From assembly GCF_030371825.1 (NCBI RefSeq), contig NZ_JAUDDM010000003.1: 64,000 nt of DNA. One strand, written 5' to 3'. The translations under genes were made by a program, and so were the position numbers. Origin of the DNA: Collinsella sp944321445 (GTDB lineage: Bacteria > Actinomycetota > Coriobacteriia > Coriobacteriales > Coriobacteriaceae). The notes below the pieces were generated by a model that saw only the letters and a list, made by a program, of their open reading frames with translations, did not search any database and was not told where the DNA came from. Shown here piece by piece: positions 7,994 to 15,609 of the stretch; position 1 is the first letter of the stretch, and each line of letters starts with the position of its first letter.

Positions 7994-9163
7994 CTATGCG
8001 TTGACCGAAACGCCGCCGACGTAGGTGTCGTTAAGCGTGAGATCGTTGTTGAAAATCGTCATGTCCGCCGCGCGGCCAGGCAGGATAAAGCCGACCTTGT
8101 CATCGACGTGCGCAGAGCGGGCAGCGACCTCGGAGGCCATGCGAATGGCCTGCTCGGCCGTGACGATCTGCCAATCGACGACGTTCTTCACGCCCTGGGC
8201 GAGCGTGAGCACCGAGCCCGCGATGGAGCCGGTGGTGCCGTCCTCGAGCAGCAGGTAGCACAGGCCGTCCTTCATGACCACGGGCAGGCCACCAGACATG
8301 TACTCGCCCTCGGGCATGCCGCCGCAGCCCAGGCAGTCCGTGATGAGCACGGTGTGCTGCCAGCCCTTGGCCGTCACAAGCGCCTTGATGGCGGCGGGCA
8401 CCACATGGCGGCCGTCGCAGATGATCTCGGCATAGGTGCCGTTGGTGGTCATGGCGGCACCGGTCACACCCGGGTCGCGGTGATGCAGGCCGCGCTGGCC
8501 GTTATAGGTGTGCACGAAGCACGTCGCGCCGGCGTTCACAGCGGCGAGCGTTTCGTCGTAAGTAGCGTCGGAGTGACCGATGGAGGTCACGACGCCCTTG
8601 GCGGCGAGGGCCGAGATGTAGCCGCACGCGCCCTCCTTCTCGGCAGCAAGCGCGCTCTTGACGATGCGGCCGCCCGCCTTCTCCTGCCACATGTCGAAGA
8701 CCTCGACGGTGGGCTCGATGAGGTACGCCGGGTTCTGGGCGCCCACGTGCTTCATGGTGAAGAAGGGGCCCTCGAGGTAAATGCCGGGGATGCGTGCACC
8801 GACGAAGTCATCGCCACGGGTCTCGTCGGCCTCGGCAATGGCGGCGCACTGCTGACCGATGCGCTCGGGGTCGTCGGTGAACGTGGTCGGGATCCACGCC
8901 GTGGTGCCGCGGCGCGCGAGCTCAACGCTCGAGGCGTTGATGCCCGCCGGGTCGCAGTCCGTGGTGGCATGGTTGTAGAAGCCGTGAATGTGCGTGTCCA
9001 CCAGGCCCGGAGCCACCGTGCAGCCGGTGTAGTCGCGAATCTCGCACGCCGGCTCGTTGGCAGACCAACTGCCGAACACGCCGTCCTCGATGGTGAGGTA
9101 GCCGCCCTGCATCATTGCCCCGGGAAGGACGAAGCGGTCGGCCTTGATTGCAAACGTGCTCAT
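7994..9163 (-). CDS. nagA: N-acetylglucosamine/N-acetylgalactosamine-6-phosphate deacetylase
   Basis: A 389-residue amidohydrolase that removes acetate from GlcNAc-6-P or GalNAc-6-P. The metal-site motifs are present: GLVDTHIHGFYN (HxH), IYLEGPFF (Glu), SIGHSDATYDE (His), FVHTYNGQRGLHHRDPG and the catalytic Asp in LITDCLGCGG. The start is the ATG at 9163 with AAAGGAG 5 nt before it. agaS ends only 10 bp upstream, so the two are co-transcribed. The AgaS partner suggests that the substrate is GalNAc-6-P (an AgaA-like role), but the sequence alone does not separate NagA from AgaA. Confidence 0.93.
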   Translation of the reverse strand: MSTFAIKADRFVLPGAMMQGGYLTIEDGVFGSWSANEPACEIRDYTGCTVAPGLVDTHIHGFYNHATTDCDPAGINASSVELARRGTTAWIPTTFTDDPERIGQQCAAIAEADETRGDDFVGARIPGIYLEGPFFTMKHVGAQNPAYLIEPTVEVFDMWQEKAGGRIVKSALAAEKEGACGYISALAAKGVVTSIGHSDATYDETLAAVNAGATCFVHTYNGQRGLHHRDPGVTGAAMTTNGTYAEIICDGRHVVPAAIKALVTAKGWQHTVLITDCLGCGGMPEGEYMSGGLPVVMKDGLCYLLLEDGTTGSIAGSVLTLAQGVKNVVDWQIVTAEQAIRMASEVAARSAHVDDKVGFILPGRAADMTIFNNDLTLNDTYVGGVSVNA

Positions 9164-9173
9164 GGTTGCTCCT

Positions 9174-10331
9174 TTACGCCCACTCGTGGATGGTGACGCC
9201 CTTGACGACGCGGTTGACCGTACCGCTCGGGCTCGGGGTATCCGGCGTGTTGCCCACACGCACGGAGTTGAGCAGGCTCACGGTCTGGCCGACCATGATG
9301 AACGGCAGGGCCAGGTAGCCCTCGGGCAGAGCCTCGTAGCCCTCGAAGGTGAACGAGGCGTTGTCGAACGCGGTCTCGCCCGCCTGCTGGACGGCGATGG
9401 TCTTCATGGCGATGCCGTCGCCGTCAATCTCCTCGAGGATGTCGAGGTCGTACTGACGCGTGTAGGCGTCGTTGTTCACGAACACGAACACGAGCGTCTT
9501 GTCGTCGACGAAGGACTTGGGCCCGTGGCGATAGCCCATGGAGGTGTCCCACGAGGTGGCAACGAGGCCGTGCGCAAGCTCGAGGATCTTGAGCTGAGCC
9601 TCCTGCGCGAGACCGCCGAAGGAGCCGGAGCCCAGATAGGTCACGCGGTTGAAGTCGCAGGCCAGGAAGTCGGCGATCTCGGCTTCGCGGGCGACGACCT
9701 CCTCGCCCATCTTGGCCGCGGTCTCGACCCAAGCGGCCTTCTGGTCCTCGTCAGAGCAGTCGAACAGCAGCATGGAGATGAGCGACATGCACGAATAGCT
9801 GCCGGTCATCGCGAAGCCCTGATCGTTGGCGCGCGGAATGAGGATGGTGTAGGCGTTCGGGTCATCGGCAGACTCGACGGCGAGCTTGCCCTCGGGGGCG
9901 CAGGTGATGTTCAGGAACTTGATGTTCTTGACGACCTTGCGCGCGACGTCCACGGCAGCCAAGCTCTCGGGGCTGTTGCCGGAACGGGCGAAGGACACGA
10001 GCACGGTCGGGTCCTCGGGACGCAGGAAGTCGAGCGGCGCGGACACGATGTCGGTCGTGGCGATAGGCTTGAAGTCGAAGGCATCGGTGTCGCCCGCGTG
10101 ACGCAGATACGGCGCCACGGTGTCGCCGACGTAATCGGAGGTGCCGGCGCCTGCGAACACGACGCTCACGCGACCGAGCGCCTTGAGGTCGGCCAGGAAC
10201 TCCTCGACAGCCGCTTTGTTCTCCTTGTAGATGTTGAAGGCATCGCGCCACAGCTCAGGCTGCTGCTTGATCTCGGCGGTCGTGATGTGGGCGCCCAGGG
10301 ACTTGAGCTCCTCGAGGTCCTTCTCGAACAT
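9174..10331 (-). CDS. agaS: AgaS-like galactosamine-6-P isomerase/deaminase (SIS domains)
   Basis: A 385-residue protein with two SIS (sugar isomerase) folds. The first has FAGAGTSDYVGDTVAPYLRH (about residues 59-78) and VSFARSGNSPES. The second has YLGSGSFGGLAQEAQLKILEL and SMGYRHGPKSFVDD. Full-length AgaS proteins of this size deaminate galactosamine-6-P to tagatose-6-P. The start ATG has AAGGAG 6 nt upstream. It precedes nagA by 10 bp and follows the gntR regulator, whose hairpin separates them. A glucosamine-type specificity cannot be excluded, but a GlmS-like glutaminase domain is absent. Confidence 0.88.
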   Translation of the reverse strand: MFEKDLEELKSLGAHITTAEIKQQPELWRDAFNIYKENKAAVEEFLADLKALGRVSVVFAGAGTSDYVGDTVAPYLRHAGDTDAFDFKPIATTDIVSAPLDFLRPEDPTVLVSFARSGNSPESLAAVDVARKVVKNIKFLNITCAPEGKLAVESADDPNAYTILIPRANDQGFAMTGSYSCMSLISMLLFDCSDEDQKAAWVETAAKMGEEVVAREAEIADFLACDFNRVTYLGSGSFGGLAQEAQLKILELAHGLVATSWDTSMGYRHGPKSFVDDKTLVFVFVNNDAYTRQYDLDILEEIDGDGIAMKTIAVQQAGETAFDNASFTFEGYEALPEGYLALPFIMVGQTVSLLNSVRVGNTPDTPSPSGTVNRVVKGVTIHEWA

Positions 10332-10458
10332 ACCCTACTCCTTTGTTTTACCTGCTTTTGGCCTCTTTCCATCCAAAAGCACCGAAACCTGACTACAAGG
10401 GTCCTGCACCAAGCGGTACGATGCCCAAGCACCGCGACTCAGTTGGATGCAAGTGCCC

Positions 10459-10499
10459 CTGCGGGAGCCGAGCGGCACGCGGCCCATCGGCTCCCGCAG
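10459..10499 (-). terminator. Hairpin after gntR
   Basis: CTGCGGGAGCCGA and TCGGCTCCCGCAG form a perfect 13-bp stem, 20 bp beyond the regulator's stop and upstream of agaS. There is no long T-run, so it may attenuate rather than fully stop readthrough. Confidence 0.6.
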
Positions 10500-10519
10500 A
10501 GACGCTGATGAACAGCGCC

Positions 10520-11251
10520 CTATTCGGCCCGGTAGTGGAAGATCTTGTACTTGAACTGGTCCGCGCGTGCCACGGACAGCGTGTACTCGATGATCTCGTT
10601 GCCGACGTCGTAGGTGGTTCGCACAAGGTCGAGCACGGGAGCTCCCTCGCCGATACCCAGCAGATGGGCGTCGACAGGACGCGCGATGCTCGCGAAGAAT
10701 TCCTCTTCCGCAACGCGGATCTTCTCGTGAAAGACCTGCTCGATAACGGTGTAGAGCGAAGCGTGCTCCAGCATGGGACGCTTGAGCAACATGAACTTGC
10801 GCACGGGCATGTAGGTGCGCTCGACCATCATGGGCATGCCGTCGGCGCAGCGCAGGCGCTCGATTTTGAAGAGCTTGTCGCCCATGCGCACGCGCATCTT
10901 CTCCGCAAGGTTTTTGTCGGCATCGATCTCGGCGAACTCCAGAATGGTCGTCGAGGGGTCGCGGCCCATCTCGCGCATCTGGTCGGTAAAGCTGTAGGTT
11001 TGCGACAGGTTGGTCGCCTGGACCGAGCGGTCGGCCACAAACGTGCCGCGCCCGTGCTGGCGAACGACCAAGCCCAGCCGTTCGAGCTCCTGGAGCGCAA
11101 GGCGCACCGTCGTGCGCGAAAGGCCGTAGTACTTCGAGAGCTCGCGCTCGGAGGGCAGCAGGTCGCCCGGACGGTACTCGTGCTCGATTTTCTCTGTAAG
11201 GATGTCGACCAACTGGTCGTACAGCGGTTGCTTGCGCGCGGCGATCGCCAT
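10520..11251 (-). CDS. GntR-family (HutC/UTRA) transcriptional regulator
   Basis: A 243-residue repressor. The N-terminal winged helix (about residues 10-75) contains LYDQLVDILTEKIEHEYRPG, LLPSERELSKYYGLSRTTVR and HGRGTFVAD. The C-terminal UTRA effector domain contains FKIERLRCADGMPMMVERTY and the closing VLDLVRTTYDVGNEIIEYTL. Relatives (DasR, NagR, AgaR-type) sense amino-sugar phosphates. The ATG at 11251 follows AGGAGG. It lies between the PTS operon and agaS-nagA on the same strand. A DasR-like box before the PTS operon (14773-14789) is a likely target. Confidence 0.9.
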   Translation of the reverse strand: MAIAARKQPLYDQLVDILTEKIEHEYRPGDLLPSERELSKYYGLSRTTVRLALQELERLGLVVRQHGRGTFVADRSVQATNLSQTYSFTDQMREMGRDPSTTILEFAEIDADKNLAEKMRVRMGDKLFKIERLRCADGMPMMVERTYMPVRKFMLLKRPMLEHASLYTVIEQVFHEKIRVAEEEFFASIARPVDAHLLGIGEGAPVLDLVRTTYDVGNEIIEYTLSVARADQFKYKIFHYRAE

Positions 11252-11286
11252 AGGCGTTCTCCTCCTTACTTTGGCCTCGAGACGGC

Positions 11287-11328
11287 TCGGACAGATCTCT
11301 TCATTTGCAAACAAGGGGATCTGCCCGA
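11287..11328 (-). promoter_or_regulatory. Imperfect inverted repeat upstream of gntR
   Basis: TCGGACAGATCTCTT and AAGGGGATCTGCCCGA are nearly complementary around an A+T-rich centre, 36 bp before the regulator's start. It could be an operator or a leader hairpin; I cannot decide. A separate 10-bp inverted repeat (AACGGCCGCG / CGCGGCCGTT) follows at 11353-11391. Confidence 0.4.
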
Positions 11329-11410
11329 ACATTCTCCGCGAATGGATAGAACAACGGCCGCGTCCCTCAACGCGTGCGGGTCGCGGCCGTTCACATCGAA
11401 CTCAATGTGT

Positions 11411-11441
11411 GCTGGAGCGCGCTAGCGCGACGCGCTCCAGC
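11411..11441 (-). terminator. Hairpin at the end of the PTS operon
   Basis: GCTGGAGCGCG and CGCGCTCCAGC form a perfect 11-bp stem, 10 bp past the IID stop codon. No T-tract follows. Confidence 0.6.
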
Positions 11442-11451
11442 TAAACCGTCC

Positions 11452-12525
11452 TTAACCCCAGAGGTTGATCATGGGGAGGGCGCCCACGATACCGATGAGG
11501 AGCAGCAGGATGATGCCCTTGATCGGCGTGAAGTTGTGCTTCGCGAACAGGAAGTAGAGCAGAAGCACGAGCGCGAGCGGGACGAGCTTGGGCAGCACGG
11601 AGTCGAGCGTGGAGGCCACGGAGTAGGAAACCGGGGTCTCGGTAACCTCACCGTAGGTCACGGAGCTCATGCCGTTGCCCAGGTCGACGATGCCGGTCTC
11701 GACGGCGTTGCCGTCGGCGTCAGCAGCGGTCAGCGGGTTGCCGTCCATATCGGAGATGGCGAGGGAGCCAGCCTCGGCGGTGTCGGTGTCGACAGCCAGG
11801 TCAGCGAAGTTCTCGGCGTCCTCGTTGGAAACGACGATGGTGTGGGCCACGAGGCCACGGGTGGTGCCGTTGGGGATCGTGAGGTTGATCTGGGTGGCAC
11901 CCATGGTGACGGTCAGGCAGCCGACGACGAAGACGCCCAGGATGGAGGCGGCACGAGTGAACGCCTGCATGTTGGCCGTCAGGGCGTCGATGGCGCCGGT
12001 ACCGACACGGTAGGACCAGTTCATGAGGCCGAAGCGGCACGCGAACTGAGCCAGGTTGAAGATCACCAGGAAGATGATCGGGGCCGCGATGTTGCCCGCG
12101 ATAGCCATGTTGGAGGTGATGCCGGCCGTGATGGGCACGAGCGTCAGCCAGAACAGGGCGTCACCGATGCCGCCCAGAGGCGAAGCAGCGGAAATACGGA
12201 CGGCGCGGATGGTCTGGGTATCGACCTTGTTCTGCTCGAGGGACAGAACGATACCCATAACGAAGGTCACCAGGAAGGGGTGCGTGTTGATGAAGTCCAA
12301 GTTGTGGTACATCGACGCAGCGAGGTCCTTCTTGTTGGTGTGGACCTTCTCCAGGCCGGGGATCATGGCAAAGAGCCAGCCACCGGACTGCATGGTCTCG
12401 TAGTTGAACGAGGACTGGAGCCAGCAGGAGCGCAGGGCCATGCGGTTCAGAGTCTTCTGGTCAACCTGCGGAGCAGGAGTCAGATCCTCATAGCGCTCGG
12501 GGACGACGAACTCATTAGATGCCAT
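11452..12525 (-). CDS. PTS mannose-family IID component, with extended loop
   Basis: A 357-residue membrane subunit that with IIC forms the sugar channel of a mannose-type PTS. Family sequences include LQSSFNYETMQSGGWLFAMI, NTHPFLVTFVMGIVLSLEQ, SPLGGIGDALFW and the C-terminal hydrophobic helices. It is much longer than usual IID proteins (around 270-300). The excess is an acidic, Thr/Asp/Gly-rich insertion of about 85-95 residues before the last helices (from TIPNGTTRGL to SYSVASTLD), presumably extracellular. The ATG at 12525 follows GGAGGTGA and overlaps the IIC gene by 11 bp. Confidence 0.9.
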   Translation of the reverse strand: MASNEFVVPERYEDLTPAPQVDQKTLNRMALRSCWLQSSFNYETMQSGGWLFAMIPGLEKVHTNKKDLAASMYHNLDFINTHPFLVTFVMGIVLSLEQNKVDTQTIRAVRISAASPLGGIGDALFWLTLVPITAGITSNMAIAGNIAAPIIFLVIFNLAQFACRFGLMNWSYRVGTGAIDALTANMQAFTRAASILGVFVVGCLTVTMGATQINLTIPNGTTRGLVAHTIVVSNEDAENFADLAVDTDTAEAGSLAISDMDGNPLTAADADGNAVETGIVDLGNGMSSVTYGEVTETPVSYSVASTLDSVLPKLVPLALVLLLYFLFAKHNFTPIKGIILLLLIGIVGALPMINLWG

Positions 12526-13312
12526 CAGTGAAGTCACCTCCGTCAGCAACAGCGCCCTTCAGCTCGGTCTGCTGCTGGAAGTCCCAGAAAGCGATGCCGA
12601 AGCCGATGAGGGTGAGGATAAGCAGCGCGGGGCCGGCGATGGCCTCGATGTTGCTCGCGATCAGGGCGAGGCCGAAGCCCATGAAGAAGAAGCCCCACAT
12701 ATCGCGATTCATCATGATCTTGAGCAGGATGGCGAAGCCGACGAACTTCATCATGTTGCCAGCCTGGGACAGACCGGTGTTGAGCCAATCGGGAATGGCG
12801 TCAACGATCTGCTGACCAACAGCCAGACCGCCGATGAAGAACAGGGTCACGATCACGGCGAAGATCAGGCCGAGGATGACCTCGGAGACAATCGTCCACT
12901 TGGTGATCGCCTTGGTGTCGGCCTTCTCGGCAGCACCACGGAAGAACTCAAGCAGCGGAGCACGGAGCGTGAAGAACAGGGTCACGCCGTACTGGCCGAG
13001 GAGCGCGAACGGGATCGCAGTAGCAACGGCCATGTCGGGATCCATGTCCAGCGTGCACGCGAACACGGCGGCCATGATACCACCGATGACGGCGTTAGGC
13101 GGCTGGGCACCTCCGATCGGCATGTTACCGATGGTCATCAGCTGGTAGGTACCGCCGACGATGAGGCCCGTGTTGATGTCACCGAGGATCGCACCAATCA
13201 CGGCGCCAGTGACGATGGGCTGATACAGCGACTCGAGGAAGTCGAACTGGTCGATAGCCGCGACAAAGGTGACCAAGAAGACCAAGAAGACCTGAACAGG
13301 AGTTACGTCCAT
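12515..13312 (-). CDS. PTS mannose-family IIC component
   Basis: A 265-residue integral membrane subunit of the same PTS. The N-terminus MDVTPVQVFLVFLVTFVAAI and the motif GDINTGLIVGGTYQLMTIG with IGGAQPPNAVIGG (about residues 44-80) are typical of mannose/galactosamine-type IIC. IIC and IID together translocate and present the sugar for phosphorylation by IIB. AAAGGAGGAGC precedes the start. The gene lies 96 bp after the IIB gene; that gap holds a 7-bp GCGCACC/GGTGCGC hairpin. Confidence 0.92.
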   Translation of the reverse strand: MDVTPVQVFLVFLVTFVAAIDQFDFLESLYQPIVTGAVIGAILGDINTGLIVGGTYQLMTIGNMPIGGAQPPNAVIGGIMAAVFACTLDMDPDMAVATAIPFALLGQYGVTLFFTLRAPLLEFFRGAAEKADTKAITKWTIVSEVILGLIFAVIVTLFFIGGLAVGQQIVDAIPDWLNTGLSQAGNMMKFVGFAILLKIMMNRDMWGFFFMGFGLALIASNIEAIAGPALLILTLIGFGIAFWDFQQQTELKGAVADGGDFTDGI

Positions 13313-13408
13313 CTATGCTCCTCCTTTCAAAGATGTTCATTACGAACTACTACGACATGCGCACCAGGCCACATGCGAACCGGTGCGCCGAGGATGCGGA
13401 CTGGGCCT

Positions 13409-13891
13409 TTACGAGAAGAGCTTGTCCGTGTCCTCCACCGGCGTGCTCGGGACACGCCTGATCTCCAGCTCCACCCCCAAATCCTGAAGCTCCTTGAAAG
13501 CGGCGACGTCGGCGTCGTCCACGGCGACCGTCGTTGCAACCTGCCGCTTTCCTTCCGACATGTGCATGTTGCCGATGTTGACCTTCTTTATAGGCACCCC
13601 GCCCTTGACGAGCGTCAGCACGTCCTGCGGAGTCTCGGCCACGATGAAGATCTTCTGCTTGGGCGACGCCTTCGAGATGATGTCGATGGTGTGCTGCAGC
13701 GAGAAGAAACGGGTGGCGACGCCGGCCGGGGCCGCCATCTTCATGAGGTTCTGACGCATGGTGTTGGTGGAAACCTCATCGTTCGCAACGAGGATGAGGT
13801 TGGCGCCGAGCGTGGAGTTCCACTGCGTGGCGACCTGACCATGGATCAGGCGGTTATCGATGCGGGTGAGAAGAATGTTGGGCTCTGCCAT
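13409..13891 (-). CDS. PTS mannose-family IIB component
   Basis: A 160-residue cytoplasmic phosphotransfer subunit. The sequence ILLTRIDNRLIHGQVATQW (residues 6-24) carries the phosphorylated His17 typical of mannose-class IIB. MKMAAPAGVATRFFSLQHTI and VNIGNMHMSEGKR complete the family pattern. The ATG at 13891 has AAAGGA about 11 nt upstream; an ATG 12 nt earlier sits too close to that site. It lies between yajC and IIC in the operon. Confidence 0.93.
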   Translation of the reverse strand: MAEPNILLTRIDNRLIHGQVATQWNSTLGANLILVANDEVSTNTMRQNLMKMAAPAGVATRFFSLQHTIDIISKASPKQKIFIVAETPQDVLTLVKGGVPIKKVNIGNMHMSEGKRQVATTVAVDDADVAAFKELQDLGVELEIRRVPSTPVEDTDKLFS

Positions 13892-13993
13892 GTTGGTACG
13901 CATCCTTTCGTCAATGCCAAATGGACCTATACGTACGATGTTCTATCGCTTGGGCGTATGACCGCCTCTGAGAAGAACCGAATGAATGAACGC

Positions 13994-14281
13994 CTATCCC
14001 TCGATCTGCTGGATGGCGTAGCGCGAAACGTCCAATACCGCTCCGGAACGAACCTTGACCTCGACCTTATCGCCGTTGATGCTCTTGATCGTTCCGTAGA
14101 TGCCGCCGGCGAACATGATTTCCTGACCGGGGGCAAGCTCGGTGTGGAGCTCCTTGAAGTACTCGCGCTTCTTCTTGGCGCCAACCTGGGACCAGATGAG
14201 GTACACCACGCCCATGATGGCGAAAAGTATGAGAAGCGCCACCGACGAGGAAAGAACGTTCTGCCAGAAGTTCTCCCCCAT
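13994..14281 (-). CDS. yajC: YajC-like membrane protein inside the PTS operon
   Basis: A 95-residue protein: one N-terminal membrane helix (VLSSSVALLILFAIMGVVYLIW), then a basic linker and a small YajC-type domain with LAPGQEIMFAGGIYGTIKSI and VEVKVRSGAVLDVSRYAIQ. YajC normally accompanies SecDF. Here its ATG overlaps the IIA stop by one base (TAATG), placing it firmly in the PTS operon. Similar YajC genes occur in streptococcal hyaluronan/galactosamine-type PTS operons, so the setting has precedent; a role in permease assembly is inference. Confidence 0.88.
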   Translation of the reverse strand: MGENFWQNVLSSSVALLILFAIMGVVYLIWSQVGAKKKREYFKELHTELAPGQEIMFAGGIYGTIKSINGDKVEVKVRSGAVLDVSRYAIQQIEG

Positions 14282-14718
14282 TAAATGCCGTCCTCGTCAT
14301 CGTCCTCGTCGTCGACAGGAGCGGCCTCGAGCGCCTTGTGCACGATGCCCATCTGGCCGACGGAGACCGCCTGGTCGGCGAGCTCGTTGAGCGAGGAGCC
14401 GGCACCGCGGGTGAGCAGCAGCTCGATGAGCATAGGCAGGTTGGTGCCCGTGACGACCTCGACGTCGGCGATGTCCTGAGAGATCATCATGGCCTGGTTG
14501 AACGGCGTACCGCCCAGGAGGTCCACAAACACCAGGACGCCATCGGTCTCGTCGCGCATGGCGCTGATGGCGGCACGGAGCTCGTCACCATAGGTGGCAG
14601 CCTGGGAACCCTCGAACGGGACGATCTTGAAGGCGGGCTGGTCGCCTGCGACCATGTCGATGGCGCTGGCAAGGCCGTTCGCGAACTGACCGTGACCCGT
14701 GAGAATGAAACCAACCAT
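14281..14718 (-). CDS. PTS mannose-family IIA component
   Basis: A 145-residue cytoplasmic subunit that accepts phosphate from HPr. MVGFILTGHGQFANGLASAI contains the active-site His9. VLVFVDLLGGTPFNQAMM and TGTNLPMLIELLL are standard for the EIIA-Man fold. The C-terminus ends in an acidic run. It is the first gene of the operon IIA-yajC-IIB-IIC-IID, with AAAGGCGG as ribosome site and a candidate GntR box and extended -10 upstream. Confidence 0.94.
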   Translation of the reverse strand: MVGFILTGHGQFANGLASAIDMVAGDQPAFKIVPFEGSQAATYGDELRAAISAMRDETDGVLVFVDLLGGTPFNQAMMISQDIADVEVVTGTNLPMLIELLLTRGAGSSLNELADQAVSVGQMGIVHKALEAAPVDDEDDDEDGI

Positions 14719-14772
14719 TACTTCCGCCTTTCTTTGGGATGGGCGCCGTTGCCGCCCTGCCTAACCCAATAA

Positions 14773-14810
14773 ACTGGTAGTAACCACATGACGTGTCCTC
14801 TATTCTAGCA
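14773..14810 (-). promoter_or_regulatory. PTS operon promoter with DasR/NagR-like operator
   Basis: On the minus strand an extended -10 (TGC-TAGAAT, 14802-14810) is followed, about where transcription would start, by a box. On the plus strand the box reads ACTGGTAGTAACCACAT (14773-14789). It contains the dyad TGGT-N4-ACCA and resembles the known DasR consensus ACTGGTCTAGACCA. The -35 is poor. The overlap of promoter and box suggests repression by the GntR protein encoded downstream. From here to the tRNA no protein gene is supported. Confidence 0.6.
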
Positions 14811-15193
14811 GTGGTTGACGTGTTCTCCCTGTGTTTTCGAGCGGGCGGTATGAATGGACCGCTCACATGGAATTACCTACCGTCCACCTGAATCTGAAAT
14901 CGGAACCAGCATGTTTAATGGTTTACAACCGCAATGACGAAATTCGGGGGCTGACAGCGTTACCACTCATAATAGCAGGTTGTGAACATCCTGTGTATCC
15001 ATAGAACCTACAGGTGTGTGATGAACGACGCACTGGTATCTATTAGCGGTCATTCCCCCCGTGCTCCGCATCACGTACCGACATCTTGTCACGAGCTGCA
15101 ACGCAAAACGTGAGAACCGCACCCATTAACGAAATCTATTCCGTTTTGAAATGACGGTGAAAAGACGCTTTTACCCCCGAGTAGAAGAATGTG

Positions 15194-15280
15194 CGGTTCG
15201 AATCCGCCATCTCTTCCAATAATAAAAGGGCCCCTTTGCAGGGACCCTCTCAAATACGATGGAGCCAACGAGCGGATTCG
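15194..15280. repeat. 87-bp direct repeat, copy 1, with truncated tRNA ends
   Basis: Nearly identical (one mismatch) to 15377-15463. On the plus strand it opens with a tRNA 3'-end-like segment (CGGTTCGAATCCGCC then ATCTCTTCCA) that has no matching 5' half. On the minus strand 15260-15280 duplicates the last 21 nt of tRNA-Thr. The tRNA terminator hairpin is included. The 96 bp between copies contain short hairpins (GGGGCGC..GCGCCCC and GCAAATGC..GCATTTGC). Confidence 0.85.
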
Positions 15281-15376
15281 CGTCCGCCTGCGGCGTCCGC
15301 AACTTCGGGGCGCATTCGCGCCCCTCGCACGCTCGCTGGCAAATGCTCACGCATTTGCTCAGCCTCGCGACCTCAT

Positions 15377-15463
15377 CGGTTCGAATCCGCCATCTCTTCC
15401 AATAATAAAAGGGCCCCTTTGCAGGGACCCTCTCAAGTACGATGGAGCCAACGAGCGGATTCG
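15377..15463. repeat. 87-bp direct repeat, copy 2, joined to the intact tRNA-Thr
   Basis: The second copy runs 183 bp downstream of the first and ends inside the T-arm of the intact tRNA-Thr gene. The repeat therefore covers the tRNA 3' end, its terminator and the 3' tail of another tRNA on the opposite strand. Confidence 0.85.
15401..15431 (-). terminator. Intrinsic terminator of tRNA-Thr
   Basis: On the minus strand AGGGTCCC-TGCAAA-GGGGCCCT is followed by TTTATTATT, 12 bp past the CCA end of the tRNA. A duplicate hairpin lies in repeat copy 1. Confidence 0.75.
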
Positions 15464-15518
15464 AACCGCTGACCCACGCATTACGAGTGCGTTGCTCTAC
15501 CAGCTGAGCCACGTTGGC
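15443..15518 (-). tRNA. tRNA-Thr(CGT)
   Basis: A 76-nt cloverleaf. The acceptor GCCAACG pairs with CGTTGGC; the D arm is GCTC..GAGC with AGCTGGTAGA. The anticodon stem ACGCA/TGCGT encloses the loop CTCGTAA with anticodon CGT. The T arm is AGCGG-TTCGAAT-CCGCT. The CCA end is encoded. It reads ACG codons. It stands alone in this region, followed by its own terminator. Confidence 0.95.
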
Positions 15519-15609
15519 TTGTCATTCGGTCGGACGCGCTTGTCCGACGATTGGTTATAGTACGGCCAAACGGCTGTGAACGCAAGAGCTGGGACTACTT
15601 TTCAGAAAT

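Noticed and set aside
15283..15376. Short hairpins between the two 87-bp repeats, considered as a CRISPR-like or integron-like array.
   Set aside because: Only two repeat copies exist, the repeats are explained by tRNA ends and a terminator, and no cas or integrase gene is present.
15171..15512. A 113-codon minus-strand frame across the tRNA region with an internally repeated peptide.
   Set aside because: The repetition is just the 87-bp DNA repeat read in frame, and it overlaps a real tRNA gene. It is a shadow frame.
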